Assembly (NCBI GenBank): GCA_002292285.1
Contig: DBBP01000023.1
Coordinates: forward strand, 62,001 to 126,000
DNA from: Proteobacteria bacterium UBA981
GTDB taxonomy: Bacteria > Pseudomonadota > Gammaproteobacteria > Ga0077536
Direction: 5' to 3'
DNA: 64,000 nucleotides
A program made the position numbers and the translations under genes. Positions 54,721-63,748 of this stretch are shown one piece after another; positions within the stretch are counted from its first letter, which is position 1, and each line of letters opens with the position of its first letter. Below the pieces are notes generated by a model, which was given only the letters and a program-made list of their open reading frames with translations, was not told the DNA's origin and did not search any database.

Positions 54721-54820
54721 ACCGAGCTCCTGCTAATTTCCAGTTAATCCGAGTTTGCGCTTGGGCCAACCCTGGACAGTAGTGAGAACCCGGCGAGCTG
54801 GCCACTGTTGCCAACAACCG

Positions 54821-56323
54821 TTACGCCAGGCGTTTTCTTTCATTCGACGGCGGGATCGACATCGCCTCTCGATACTTGGAGACAGTTCGGCGTGCAACTT
54901 GTACGCCCTGGTCAGAAAGCAGATTTGCGATCTTATTGTCACTCAGCGGCTTGACGTTATTCTCCGCAGCGATCAACTTTTTGATAACGGCGCGTATCGC
55001 GATCGATGACGCTTCGCCGCCAAGCGTCGTGCTGACGTGGCTTGAAAAGAAATACTTGAGTTCAAAAATGCCACGTGGTGTGTGCATGTACTTGCGTGTT
55101 GTAACCCTGGAAATAGTCGACTCGTGCATTTCCAGAGCTTCGGATATGTCGTGAAGTACGAGTGGACGCATCGCTTCGTCGCCGTGCTCCAGGAATGCGC
55201 GCTGGCGTTCGACGATGGTTGTGGCTACTTTCAGCAAAGTTTCGCTACGGCTCTGTAAACTTTTTATAAACCAGCGAGCCTCCTGTAAATGTGCTCGCAT
55301 GGATGAATTCTGTTCGCTGTTGTCAGCGCGTTTAATCAACCCGGCATACGCCGAATTGACTCGCAGTGGCGGCATGGTCTCACTGTTCAACTCGACCAAC
55401 CAGCGGTCTTTGTGTTTGCGCACAAAAACGTCGGGAACGATGTATTCCGGCCGCTCTGTGTTGTACAGCGACCCAGGGCGTGGATTGAGTGATTGAATCA
55501 GACTCATCACTTCGCCAAGTGCGGGCTTACTCAATTTGAGCCTGCGTGATAGTTGGTTGTAATCTCGTGCACCGAGGAGATCCATGTGCTCGGTGCAACA
55601 CCGCCGAGCTTCATTCAACCACTTGGTTGCGGGATCGAACTGCGCCAGTTGCAGGGTTAGACATTCGCCCAGATCGCGCGCGCCGACGCCAACAGGGTCA
55701 AGCCCCTGAATGAGCTTCAGAACGGCCCCAATCTCGTCTTCTTCGGGACTGTCGCCGGCATCGCTCTGCAGGGCCGCACCGATGCTTTCGATGGTCTCGG
55801 TCAGATAGCCGTCGTGATTCAATGCGTCGATTATAGTCAGTGCTATCGCGCGGTCGGAGTCACTCAAATGCAGCACATTGATCTGCCACATCAGATGCTC
55901 TTCTAGCGATCGTTCAACGGAAACAGCGGATTCGTATTCCGAGTCAGAGGCGTCGCTCTGGGAGGCCTGCATACCGGAACTCGGCAGCGTGTCGTAGATT
56001 TCGTCCCACTGCGTGTCGACCGGCAGTTCTTCCGGAATATCGCTGGCCGAGGCAGGTTGTTCCTGCTCACTGGGATCTCCGCCCCCAATCTCGAAGGGCT
56101 GCTCTTCTTGGGCTTCGTTACTTTCCGACGACGCAGTTGCCAGGTCGGCGTCCCCGAAATCTTCTGAGTCCTCAGCCAATTCCAGCATCATGTTCGAATC
56201 CAACGCTTCCTGAATCTCAACGGAGAGTTCCATGGAAGAAAGCTGCAGCAACCGTATTGCTTGCTGCAACTGCGGCGTCATCGTTAGATGCTGACCGAGC
56301 TTGAGTTGTAACGACTGTTTCAT
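54821..56323 (-). CDS. rpoN: RNA polymerase sigma-54 factor
   Basis: Sigma factor for -24/-12 promoters. The 500 residues include a glutamine-rich region I (KLGQHLTMTPQLQQAIRLLQ) and a long acidic region II (about 50-130). The core-binding and helix-turn-helix region follows, and then the RpoN box VARRTVSKYREAM near the C-terminus. It sits between lptB and hpf in the standard order. Confidence 0.97.
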   Translation of the reverse strand: MKQSLQLKLGQHLTMTPQLQQAIRLLQLSSMELSVEIQEALDSNMMLELAEDSEDFGDADLATASSESNEAQEEQPFEIGGGDPSEQEQPASASDIPEELPVDTQWDEIYDTLPSSGMQASQSDASDSEYESAVSVERSLEEHLMWQINVLHLSDSDRAIALTIIDALNHDGYLTETIESIGAALQSDAGDSPEEDEIGAVLKLIQGLDPVGVGARDLGECLTLQLAQFDPATKWLNEARRCCTEHMDLLGARDYNQLSRRLKLSKPALGEVMSLIQSLNPRPGSLYNTERPEYIVPDVFVRKHKDRWLVELNSETMPPLRVNSAYAGLIKRADNSEQNSSMRAHLQEARWFIKSLQSRSETLLKVATTIVERQRAFLEHGDEAMRPLVLHDISEALEMHESTISRVTTRKYMHTPRGIFELKYFFSSHVSTTLGGEASSIAIRAVIKKLIAAENNVKPLSDNKIANLLSDQGVQVARRTVSKYREAMSIPPSNERKRLA

Positions 56324-56457
56324 GTCCTCCAGGCAACCTGTTCCGGGGTGCGTCGCGGCTACATATTAGCGCAAGCTCAGGTGCTTCGGATCAGTGCTGA
56401 CCAAACGGTTAAGCACGGCGCAGTTGCGTTTGCGTGGCGTATCGCTTGGGGAGAAAA

Positions 56458-57183
56458 CTACAACTTGAAACTATCGCCAAGGTAGACTCGCCGCACACGC
56501 TCGTTATTAAGGATTTCCTCAGCGTTGCCTTCGGCGATGATCGCACCCTCGTTAACGATATAGGCGCGATCACAGATGCGCAGCGTTTCCTGCACATTGT
56601 GATCGGTGATCAAAACGCCAATGCCAATCTGCTTTAAGTGGGAAATAATGCGCTGAATGTCACCGACAGAAATGGGATCGACGCCGGCAAACGGCTCATC
56701 GAGCAATATGAAGCGGGGCTCAGTTGCTAGCGCCCTGGCGATCTCAACACGCCGCCGCTCACCACCGGACAACGACATGCCGAGGTTGTCGCGAATATGT
56801 TCGATGTGGAACTCGCGCAGTAGCGCGTCAAGGCGGCGTTGGCGCTGGTGCACAGTCAGCTTCGGAACGATTTCCAGCACGCCCATGATATTTTGTTCGA
56901 CGGAAAGTTTGCGGAATACCGAGGCTTCCTGCGGCAGATAACCGAGCCCCTTGCGGGCACGGACGTCCATCGGGAGTTTCGTCAGGTCATCGTTATCGAG
57001 GTGAATGGAGCCACCCTCGCTGCTGACCAGACCGACGATCATATAGAAGCTGGTGGTCTTGCCGGCGCCATTGGGGCCTAGTAATCCGATCACTTCACCG
57101 CTGTGGACTGACAAACTGACGTCCTTAACGACCCGACGCGAACGATAAGTCTTGGCCAAATGTCGCACGGCCAGCACACTCAT
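56458..57183 (-). CDS. lptB: LPS export ABC ATPase LptB
   Basis: ATPase of LptB2FG that powers lipopolysaccharide extraction. The 241 residues include Walker A GLLGPNGAGKTTSFYMIVG, the signature SLSGGERRRVEIARALA, and Walker B FILLDEPFAGVDPISV. Its partners LptG (about 54 kb away), LptA and LptC are in the window; LptF is not. Confidence 0.97.
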   Translation of the reverse strand: MSVLAVRHLAKTYRSRRVVKDVSLSVHSGEVIGLLGPNGAGKTTSFYMIVGLVSSEGGSIHLDNDDLTKLPMDVRARKGLGYLPQEASVFRKLSVEQNIMGVLEIVPKLTVHQRQRRLDALLREFHIEHIRDNLGMSLSGGERRRVEIARALATEPRFILLDEPFAGVDPISVGDIQRIISHLKQIGIGVLITDHNVQETLRICDRAYIVNEGAIIAEGNAEEILNNERVRRVYLGDSFKL

Positions 57184-57289
57184 ACTGTCACCATGCCAAA
57201 ACGGACACAGGAAGGCTTCATGCGGTTGGCCTGAACACTTTAGCGACGGCCAGGGAAGGCCGGCAGAGATCTGACATAGAGTTTAAGCT

Positions 57290-57898
57290 TCATTCAGGGG
57301 TCGTCGTCGTCACGGGTTTCTTTTTCGGCGGAATAATAATCCGCACGCGACCGCTACCTGCTTTGGGTTGTTCATCAATATTCGGCTTACCGGCACGTGA
57401 AGACCGCACCGTGACGATGCTGCGCTCAGTATCGTAGTTAATTCGGTGACCTTGTGTCAGGCGCTCACCCTGCGTCACTTTCGCCTTCTCAATGAGGATA
57501 AGCATGCTTTCGAGTGCGTGGTATTCGATGAGCAGGGCTTCACCCTCGACATCTTCTTGCTGATCGTTGGGCGTCTGCTTGAAAGTCGCGAGTCGTCCCT
57601 CGAGGTAGGCATCTTTCAAATCCCGCTCGGCAGTAAAATTAACCCGCAGTCGATCACCGGTCATCCGAATTGACCCCTGCACAACAACAACGTTGCCAAT
57701 GTAGACGGTCGTGCCTTCGACATCGTCGAGTTCCGCAAAGTCAGCTTCAATTTCTATTGGCTGTTCAGAATCGGTCGACAGAGCGAATGCGTTGTCCAAC
57801 ATGGCCCCACACAGGAGTAATACGGTGCTCAGCCAGGCAACCCGTCCGCCGAGCAGCAGAACAGGCCACGCTGCGTTAAATTTGTGGTTTGATTTCAT
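57290..57898 (-). CDS. lptA: LPS periplasmic bridge protein LptA
   Basis: Periplasmic beta-jellyroll protein that forms the bridge carrying lipopolysaccharide to the outer membrane. The 202-residue product has a signal peptide (WLSTVLLLCGAMLDNAFAL), then the OstA domain (QPIEIEADFAELDD, YIGNVVVVQGSIRMTGDRL), and a basic C-terminal tail. ATG at 57898 (MKSNHK) is preferred over an upstream start at 57961. It overlaps lptC by 23 bases and is separated from lptB by 106 bases. Confidence 0.94.
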   Translation of the reverse strand: MKSNHKFNAAWPVLLLGGRVAWLSTVLLLCGAMLDNAFALSTDSEQPIEIEADFAELDDVEGTTVYIGNVVVVQGSIRMTGDRLRVNFTAERDLKDAYLEGRLATFKQTPNDQQEDVEGEALLIEYHALESMLILIEKAKVTQGERLTQGHRINYDTERSIVTVRSSRAGKPNIDEQPKAGSGRVRIIIPPKKKPVTTTTPE

Positions 57899-58442
57899 AT
57901 TTGCTTCTGACGCGTTGCACGAGCTCGAGCCGGCTGTGCGCGAAGTTCGCGCGCATACCAATGGCGTGGGTTACCGTTGCGGGGCCGACAATAATAGTTG
58001 GGTTGTCGGTCTCGGCGTATTGTTCCTTCGGCAGTACACGTAATTCGGAAGTAATCACCTCATAGATGCGTTGCCCGCTGAGTCCAAGCCGCCAGATCTC
58101 GACGTCACCCTGCAGTAACACCACGTCGTTGCCAGAACTGACCCAACCACGCTCGGCTACCACGTGCCAAGGCTCAACTTCGCCATTGTAAATCTCAAGG
58201 TGAGGACTAGCCAATTCTGTGGAATCATCGTCTGGGAAATGTTCCACCAGTTCCGCACGCAGGATATTGTGCAGTTCCCCGTCTCCGTTCGTCGTCCGGC
58301 GCACCATGTCTTCAATGAAATAGTCCGGTTCATGCGGCGCGGCCACGCGGCTTGCAACCTGCGCACTTTCGAGATTCTGCAATAGCCAGAAACTGAAAAT
58401 CCCGAACAGCATCACGATGATGGCTGAGATCACGGCGTTCAT
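57876..58442 (-). CDS. lptC: LPS export protein LptC
   Basis: Single-pass inner-membrane protein (188 residues) that accepts lipopolysaccharide from LptFG and hands it to LptA. The N-terminal helix is VISAIIVMLFGIFSFWLLQN, followed by the LptC periplasmic fold (WHVVAERGWVSSGNDVVLLQ, ITSELRVLPKEQ). It begins 8 bases downstream of kdsD. The usual intervening kdsC is missing. Confidence 0.92.
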   Translation of the reverse strand: MNAVISAIIVMLFGIFSFWLLQNLESAQVASRVAAPHEPDYFIEDMVRRTTNGDGELHNILRAELVEHFPDDDSTELASPHLEIYNGEVEPWHVVAERGWVSSGNDVVLLQGDVEIWRLGLSGQRIYEVITSELRVLPKEQYAETDNPTIIVGPATVTHAIGMRANFAHSRLELVQRVRSKYEIKPQI

Positions 58443-58450
58443 GTCGAAAT

Positions 58451-59461
58451 TTACAAAACCCGTGCGAGCAATAAATCATGCATATTCAAAACGCCAATCA
58501 AATGCTGCTGATCATCTACCACCAGCAGCGCGTTAATCTTTTCGTCCTGCATGATGCGCAGCGCTTCGGCGGCAAGCAAATCACGTTGTATGGTCGTGCA
58601 ATTGACGGTCATCAGATCGCGCAGAGTTGCGGTACGTAAATCATCCCCACGTTCGACTACGCGGCGCAAATCACCATCGGTAAAAATACCGAGGACCCGG
58701 TCGTCGCTCTCTGTCACCGCGGTTAACCCCAGTCCCGAACGTGTCATCTCGACCAGGGCGTCTGCAACCGGTGCATCCGGCGATACTTGAGGCATGTCGC
58801 CTTTGGAGTGCATGACATCGTCAATCTTGAGGAGCAGCCGGCGCCCCAGTGATCCACCCGGATGGGCGCGCGCGAAATCGCCTTCAGTAAATCCACGTGC
58901 CTGGAGCAGCGCAATTGCGAGCGCATCCCCCATGGCCAACGCAGCTGTGGTACTCGAAGTTGGCGCCAGGCCGAGTGGACAAGCCTCTTCATGAACGTCG
59001 ACGTGGATATGCACCGAAGCCGCTTCAGCGAGAGTTGACGATGGGTTGCCCGTAAGCGCAATTAGCGGCGTGCCGAGACGCTTGATTAACGGCAAAAGCA
59101 CAGTCAGTTCTTCGGTCTCGCCAGAGTTGGATAACGCCAGGGCGACGTCCTGCGGCATGATCATGCCCATATCGCCGTGGCTTGCCTCACCGGCATGTAC
59201 GAAAAATGCGGGCGTTCCGGTGCTCGCGAGCGTCGCCGCGATCTTCCCGCCGATATGGCCGGATTTCCCCATCCCCAGCACGACCACGCGGCCAGTACAT
59301 TTAAGGATGGTGCGTGCGGCAGCAACGAACGAGCTATCGATCCTGTCGACCTGCGAAGCGACTGTGCGTGCCTCGATAGTCAATACTGCCCGCCCCATAT
59401 CAGCAAGCGCCTTGGCCTCCGCGGCGCGTGGGAAATCGGAAGAATCGGTCGCTGAAGTCAT
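58451..59461 (-). CDS. kdsD: Arabinose-5-phosphate isomerase KdsD
   Basis: Makes arabinose 5-phosphate for KDO synthesis. The 336 residues comprise a SIS domain (VVVLGMGKSGHIGGKIAATLASTG, FFVHAGEASHGDMGMI) and two C-terminal CBS domains. It lies between the sodium/calcium antiporter gene and lptC. The phosphatase kdsC, normally next, is not found in this cluster. Confidence 0.96.
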   Translation of the reverse strand: MTSATDSSDFPRAAEAKALADMGRAVLTIEARTVASQVDRIDSSFVAAARTILKCTGRVVVLGMGKSGHIGGKIAATLASTGTPAFFVHAGEASHGDMGMIMPQDVALALSNSGETEELTVLLPLIKRLGTPLIALTGNPSSTLAEAASVHIHVDVHEEACPLGLAPTSSTTAALAMGDALAIALLQARGFTEGDFARAHPGGSLGRRLLLKIDDVMHSKGDMPQVSPDAPVADALVEMTRSGLGLTAVTESDDRVLGIFTDGDLRRVVERGDDLRTATLRDLMTVNCTTIQRDLLAAEALRIMQDEKINALLVVDDQQHLIGVLNMHDLLLARVL

Positions 59462-59485
59462 GCTGTTTAACTCGTCTTTGCGCGC

Positions 59486-60448
59486 TTATCCACTAATGAA
59501 AAGTACCGCCTGATAGGCGACAAAACCAAACAGCAAAATACCGCCGTCGAAACGATTGATTGTGCCGGGTCGTTTATAGGACCAGGCCAGTAAAAACAGC
59601 GCGGCAGTCAGGATGAGCATATACGGCAAGTCGCGCTGTACGACTGCCGCCTCAAAATGACTCGGCGCGATCAACGCGGGCATACTGAGTACGCCCAGCG
59701 CATTAAACATATTCGACCCGATGACATTACCGAGCGCGATGTCCGGTTCGTTTTTGAGCGCGCTCATAATCGAGGCCGCAAGCTCCGGCAAGCTGGTGCC
59801 GATGGCAACGATGGTCAGGCCGATAACGATGTCGCTGATGCCAAACATTCTGGCGATATCTACTGCGCCTGAAATCAGCAGTTTTGAGCCAGCCAGCAGT
59901 AATAGCAACCCGATAACGAGCCAAAACATCGCGCGCTTGCCGCTCATCTTTTTATCCAGCGCGTGATCGAGTTCCTCGATCAACGGGTCGCCGGGCGCGG
60001 CGTGCGATCCAAGCCACACGGTCACTGCCGCGACCACAACCAATCCTGACAACAACAAGACCCCGTCAAGGCGGTCAAGTTCCTGATCCCACAACAGCAC
60101 TGAAGCGCCAACAAGCACCGCGAACATCAAAGGGAACTCGCGGCGCAGGACGGCCGAGCGTACTGTCAACGGCGCAATAAGCGCGGTGGTGCCGAGAACA
60201 AGCCCGATGTTGGCAATATTTGACCCGATAGCATTACCAATACCAAGAGTCGGGTTGCCGTTTACCGAAGCGACGGCCGAAACAAGCATTTCCGGGGCGG
60301 AAGTTGCGAAGCCGACGATGACGAGTCCAACCAGCAGGGGCTGGATGCCTAAATGCGACGCTGTAGCGGCCGCACCGTCGACGAAACGATCGGCACCATA
60401 AGTCAGTAACGCCAGCCCGCCGCATACAGCGACGATTGCGATCAACAT
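59486..60448 (-). CDS. Calcium/sodium antiporter (YrbG family)
   Basis: CaCA-superfamily exchanger of 320 residues with about ten helices. The two inverted alpha-repeats are clear: GFATSAPEMLVSAVAS with GNAIGSNIANIG, and GTSLPELAASIMSA with GNVIGSNMFNALG. ATG at 60448 (MLIAIVAVCGG) is chosen over 60532, because a GGAGG site lies 12 bases before it and this gives the family N-terminus. Adjacent kdsD matches the yrbG-kdsD order of E. coli. Confidence 0.95.
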   Translation of the reverse strand: MLIAIVAVCGGLALLTYGADRFVDGAAATASHLGIQPLLVGLVIVGFATSAPEMLVSAVASVNGNPTLGIGNAIGSNIANIGLVLGTTALIAPLTVRSAVLRREFPLMFAVLVGASVLLWDQELDRLDGVLLLSGLVVVAAVTVWLGSHAAPGDPLIEELDHALDKKMSGKRAMFWLVIGLLLLLAGSKLLISGAVDIARMFGISDIVIGLTIVAIGTSLPELAASIMSALKNEPDIALGNVIGSNMFNALGVLSMPALIAPSHFEAAVVQRDLPYMLILTAALFLLAWSYKRPGTINRFDGGILLFGFVAYQAVLFISG

Positions 60449-60763
60449 GGCTTTGGCGTGCCTCCTTTCATGCGCGTAATGATGCCAGATTGGCTGCTTT
60501 GATGACATCGCGGCAATCCAGACGAGAATCACTTGTGATACGACTGGCTAGCTGTGTCGGAAGAGAAAAGATCACACCATCGGCCGGTTCTATGGCTATT
60601 GCGCGGCTTGATGACGGTACCGTAGCGGGGCTGCCGGGCGGGCGCATGGCGCCTGCTCGGAGTTGACGAACATCGCAATGATTCGGCGAGCTCAGGCGCC
60701 GAAAGCACGACGGATGCGGGTATCTATAATGGGGCCGAACTAGAACGCGAGGTAAACGCGCAC
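60449..60763. other. Intergenic region between the divergent antiporter and murU-like genes
   Basis: These 315 bases separate divergent genes. Both strands have open frames of 60-130 codons that run into the neighbours, but neither shows a recognisable family, ribosome site or conserved motif. I see the antiporter ribosome site (GGAGG) and a TATAAT before murU, and nothing else that I can name. The kinase gene amgK, a frequent murU partner, is not here. Confidence 0.5.
60725..60730 (+). promoter_or_regulatory. Probable -10 element of murU
   Basis: Perfect TATAAT 33 bases before the GTG start. No good -35 hexamer lies at the usual distance, so the promoter may be activator-dependent or this may be chance. 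Confidence 0.4.
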
Positions 60764-61426
60764 GTGAAAGCGATGATTCTCGCTGCCGGACGCGGCGAGC
60801 GGCTCCGACCGCTGACGGATTCCGTGCCGAAGCCATTGGTCGAAATCGGCGGCGATACCTTGATTGAACGACATCTGAAGGCATTGGCTGCGGCCGGGAT
60901 CGAGGAAGTGGTTATCAACGTCTCGCATTTGGCTGAGATGATTGAGACTCGACTCGGCGATGGCTCCCGCTATGGAGTCACGATCTGCTACTCGCACGAA
61001 CCCGGCGAACCTCTGGAAACTGCCGGCGGCATTGCGCGCGCGTTACCGCTGCTCGGGGCGAACCCGTTTATTGTCGTTAACGCCGATATCTGGACCGACT
61101 TCGATTTCGCTAACCTGCCAACCCGAGCAACGGCCGCCCACCTCGTCGTGACTGCAAATCCACCCCACAACCCGGGCGGCGATTTCGACCTTATTTCGGG
61201 ACGATTAACGCGCGCCTCGCACAATCCGTACACCTACTGCGGTATCGGCGTATTCAGACCAAGTGTGTTCGAATCGCTCACCACAGAACGAGCGCCGCTC
61301 GGCCCAGTGCTGTTTGAACTCGCCGATGGTGCGCAACTCTCCGGAGAATGTCAGACCAGTCGCTGGTTTGATATCGGGACTATCGAGCGGCTTGCGCTCG
61401 CACAAATTGCCGTCGGCGAGAGCTGA
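60764..61426 (+). CDS. murU: Nucleotidyltransferase, MurU-like
   Basis: Sugar-phosphate nucleotidyltransferase of 220 residues. The nucleotide-binding start is MKAMILAAGRGERLRPLTDSVPKPL, followed by EPLETAGGIARALPLLG, the metal Asp in FIVVNADIWTDFDF, and C-terminal RWFDIGTIERL. It closely follows the MurU pattern, an N-acetylmuramate 1-phosphate uridylyltransferase of the peptidoglycan-recycling shortcut. It starts at GTG 60764. Its usual partner amgK is not adjacent, so another sugar nucleotide is possible. The next gene, a lytic transglycosylase, fits a wall-recycling theme. Confidence 0.85.
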   Translation: MKAMILAAGRGERLRPLTDSVPKPLVEIGGDTLIERHLKALAAAGIEEVVINVSHLAEMIETRLGDGSRYGVTICYSHEPGEPLETAGGIARALPLLGANPFIVVNADIWTDFDFANLPTRATAAHLVVTANPPHNPGGDFDLISGRLTRASHNPYTYCGIGVFRPSVFESLTTERAPLGPVLFELADGAQLSGECQTSRWFDIGTIERLALAQIAVGES

Positions 61427-61428
61427 AA

Positions 61429-61443
61429 GCCCGCCATCCGGGC
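61429..61443. other. Short GC hairpin after murU
   Basis: GCCCG and CGGGC flank a 5-base loop right after the murU stop. No T-run follows. The rest of the 220-base gap to the next gene holds no feature I can support. Confidence 0.25.
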
Positions 61444-61646
61444 GTTGGGAGGCGAGCACCAGGGGGCACGCGTCGCCCTGCACACCATATCGGCCTGCAA
61501 ACGATCGTGTCAGGGGCGACGAAGACCTTGACCTGCCGTCTACCTGCGGCCATCATCCGCCTGCGCAAAAACATAAGCCCCCACGGTGACCGCCTAGCGG
61601 ACCACCCCATGCGCGCACTCTGGTTTTTAAAACTAACAGGCCTGCA

Positions 61647-63719
61647 ATGCATTCGAAGCGTTCGAATTTGCGTTGTCCGCGCGCTTTCGGCTGGCGATTC
61701 GTCTATCACTTGACGCTGATAGCGGTAGCTTGCATAGCGCAGCCGGACTACGTCCTGACACCTGCCAGTGCGGCGCCTGCGCTCGAGATCCCAGCACTAA
61801 GAGTGCTCAAACTGCGCCACCACGAAGCCAATCATCCGCATCGCGACACGTCCGGTGAGTTTCGTCTGCTGTCTCGTTTCGCACGCCAAAACGGTCTGAA
61901 TCTGCAATGGATCGACGGCATCCAGCCGTCTGAGCTGGTGGCGCGACTGCAACGCGGTGAAGGCGATATCGTAATTGCTGACGTACTTCCGGATCCTGGC
62001 GACGCGGGCAAGCTACTGTCGAGCCTGAGCATGGGGCCGTTTACGTACGCCGTCTATGGGCGCAGGGATGTGCATGCGCTCACTCCACACGACCTGGCTG
62101 GTCTTAGAATCGGCATTAATTTGTCCTCACCGATGTGGCCTTATCTGCATGCGCTGCAGCGCAAGTTGGAGGCTGTGCAGGTCGTCGTGCTCCCGGACAA
62201 CACCGACCGCGAGGCGTTGCTGCAAGGGATTGATGACGATACCTATGACGCCGTCGTTGTGACTGCTCGTGTGAACGAAGACCCTGCCGCGACAATGCCG
62301 CAGCTGAAGCGCTTGTTCGAGCTTTCCACAGACAACAATTCGCTGTGGCATTTCCGCCCGTCGCAAGCCGGGCTGCGCGACCAACTCAACTCGTTTCTGC
62401 AGCGCTATGCGGCCGCGAGCGCAGTGCCTCATGCGGCCTTCGGCGACCTCGATGACATCAAACGCCGCCGTGTGATTCGTGTTATCACCCGCATCGACCC
62501 GAAGAATTATTTCCTTAAACGGGGGCGCCCGGCAGGATTCGAATACGAACTGGTACGCTCGTTTGCGAACCACAATGGTCTCGCGGTCGAATTTTTGGTG
62601 GCCGAAAATGACAGCCAAGTACTGCAATGGCTGCGCGACGGTTTTGGCGATATTGTCGCAACCCGGGTCAATACCGCCGCCGTTGCGGCGCATCCGGATC
62701 TACACCAATCGGTGAATTATTTTCATTCTGCTGATGTCATCGTGAGTCGCTATGGCAATCCGCGATTGGACACCACAGCTCTGACGGGCAAACGAGTCGC
62801 GGTGCTTGCCAACAGCATTCAACATCGTCAGCTAAGCGGCCTGGTCAGTGCAGGCATCACCCTCGAACCGGTTATCCTGGCGCCAGACACCTCTCCAGAA
62901 AGCCTGGCCAGGCTACTCAAACTTGCCGATGCGGATGCGGCTATTGTCGATGCCCACGCGCTCACGACCTTGCGCTCGGTTGACCCACATGTGTACGCAG
63001 GTGCCTCGCTGTCGAGTGAGTTCAACTATGCATGGACCTTGCGCTCGGGCGACACGGAGTTAGCCGCAACTGTCGACGATTTTCTACGCAGCAACTATCG
63101 CAAAGAAACCTACAATGTTCTCGCCCGTCGCTATTTTGGCCGCCCACACTTCGTGCGTTTCACGTCAATGCGCGAATTGTCTCCGTACGATGATTTGGTT
63201 AGGCGGCATGCTGAATCATTCGATTTCGACTGGCGTCTTATCGTCGCCCAGATGTACCAGGAAAGTCGTTTTGACCCGGCAGCGCTATCCAGCGCGGGCG
63301 CCGGAGGGCTGATGCAATTGTTGCCGAATACGGCTCGTTCGGTTGGCGTAGACGACGCTTTTGATCCGGAATCCGGCATACGCGGAGGCGTAGCCTACCT
63401 GAATCGATTACGCCAGCGCTTCGACAACGATATATCCCCACGCGAGCGAACTTGGTTCGCGCTGGGTGCCTACAACATCGGATTCAACCGCATTGAACGT
63501 GCCCGGCGCCAGGCAGCCGCGCAGGGTCTCGATAGCAACCGCTGGTTCGGACATGTTGAGCAAGTCATGCGAGATATGGGCAGGTCAGACGCCAGCTGCC
63601 ACTGCGGACAAACGGTCGTTTATGTGCGCGGAATCCGTTCGCTTTACGACACGTACAGCCGCTTTGACGACAGTGCTACGGCGGGTTTGTCGCCACAGCC
63701 TGAACGTCCGGCAATTTAG
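61647..63719 (+). CDS. Membrane-bound lytic transglycosylase, MltF-like, with two solute-binding domains
   Basis: Cleaves peptidoglycan glycan strands to anhydro-muropeptides. The 690 residues comprise an N-terminal signal or anchor (LTLIAVACIAQ) and a first SBP_bac_3-like domain at about 48-250 (FRLLSRFARQNGLNLQWIDG). A second follows at about 275-495 (FEYELVRSFANHNGLAVEFL). The SLT domain has the catalytic Glu539 in AQMYQESRFDPAALSSAGA, then GLMQLLPNTA and ALGAYNIGFNRI. Standard MltF has one regulatory solute-binding domain and about 500 residues, so this form is enlarged. Confidence 0.88.
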   Translation: MHSKRSNLRCPRAFGWRFVYHLTLIAVACIAQPDYVLTPASAAPALEIPALRVLKLRHHEANHPHRDTSGEFRLLSRFARQNGLNLQWIDGIQPSELVARLQRGEGDIVIADVLPDPGDAGKLLSSLSMGPFTYAVYGRRDVHALTPHDLAGLRIGINLSSPMWPYLHALQRKLEAVQVVVLPDNTDREALLQGIDDDTYDAVVVTARVNEDPAATMPQLKRLFELSTDNNSLWHFRPSQAGLRDQLNSFLQRYAAASAVPHAAFGDLDDIKRRRVIRVITRIDPKNYFLKRGRPAGFEYELVRSFANHNGLAVEFLVAENDSQVLQWLRDGFGDIVATRVNTAAVAAHPDLHQSVNYFHSADVIVSRYGNPRLDTTALTGKRVAVLANSIQHRQLSGLVSAGITLEPVILAPDTSPESLARLLKLADADAAIVDAHALTTLRSVDPHVYAGASLSSEFNYAWTLRSGDTELAATVDDFLRSNYRKETYNVLARRYFGRPHFVRFTSMRELSPYDDLVRRHAESFDFDWRLIVAQMYQESRFDPAALSSAGAGGLMQLLPNTARSVGVDDAFDPESGIRGGVAYLNRLRQRFDNDISPRERTWFALGAYNIGFNRIERARRQAAAQGLDSNRWFGHVEQVMRDMGRSDASCHCGQTVVYVRGIRSLYDTYSRFDDSATAGLSPQPERPAI

Positions 63720-63748
63720 GCGTCGCAGGCCAGCGCAGTTTCGAGCGC

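Noticed and set aside
60468..60884. 138-codon minus-strand frame between the antiporter gene and murU
   Set aside because: Its 5' part is antisense to murU, it has no ribosome site or known motif, and the start of the frame is Arg/Ser-rich like a shadow frame.
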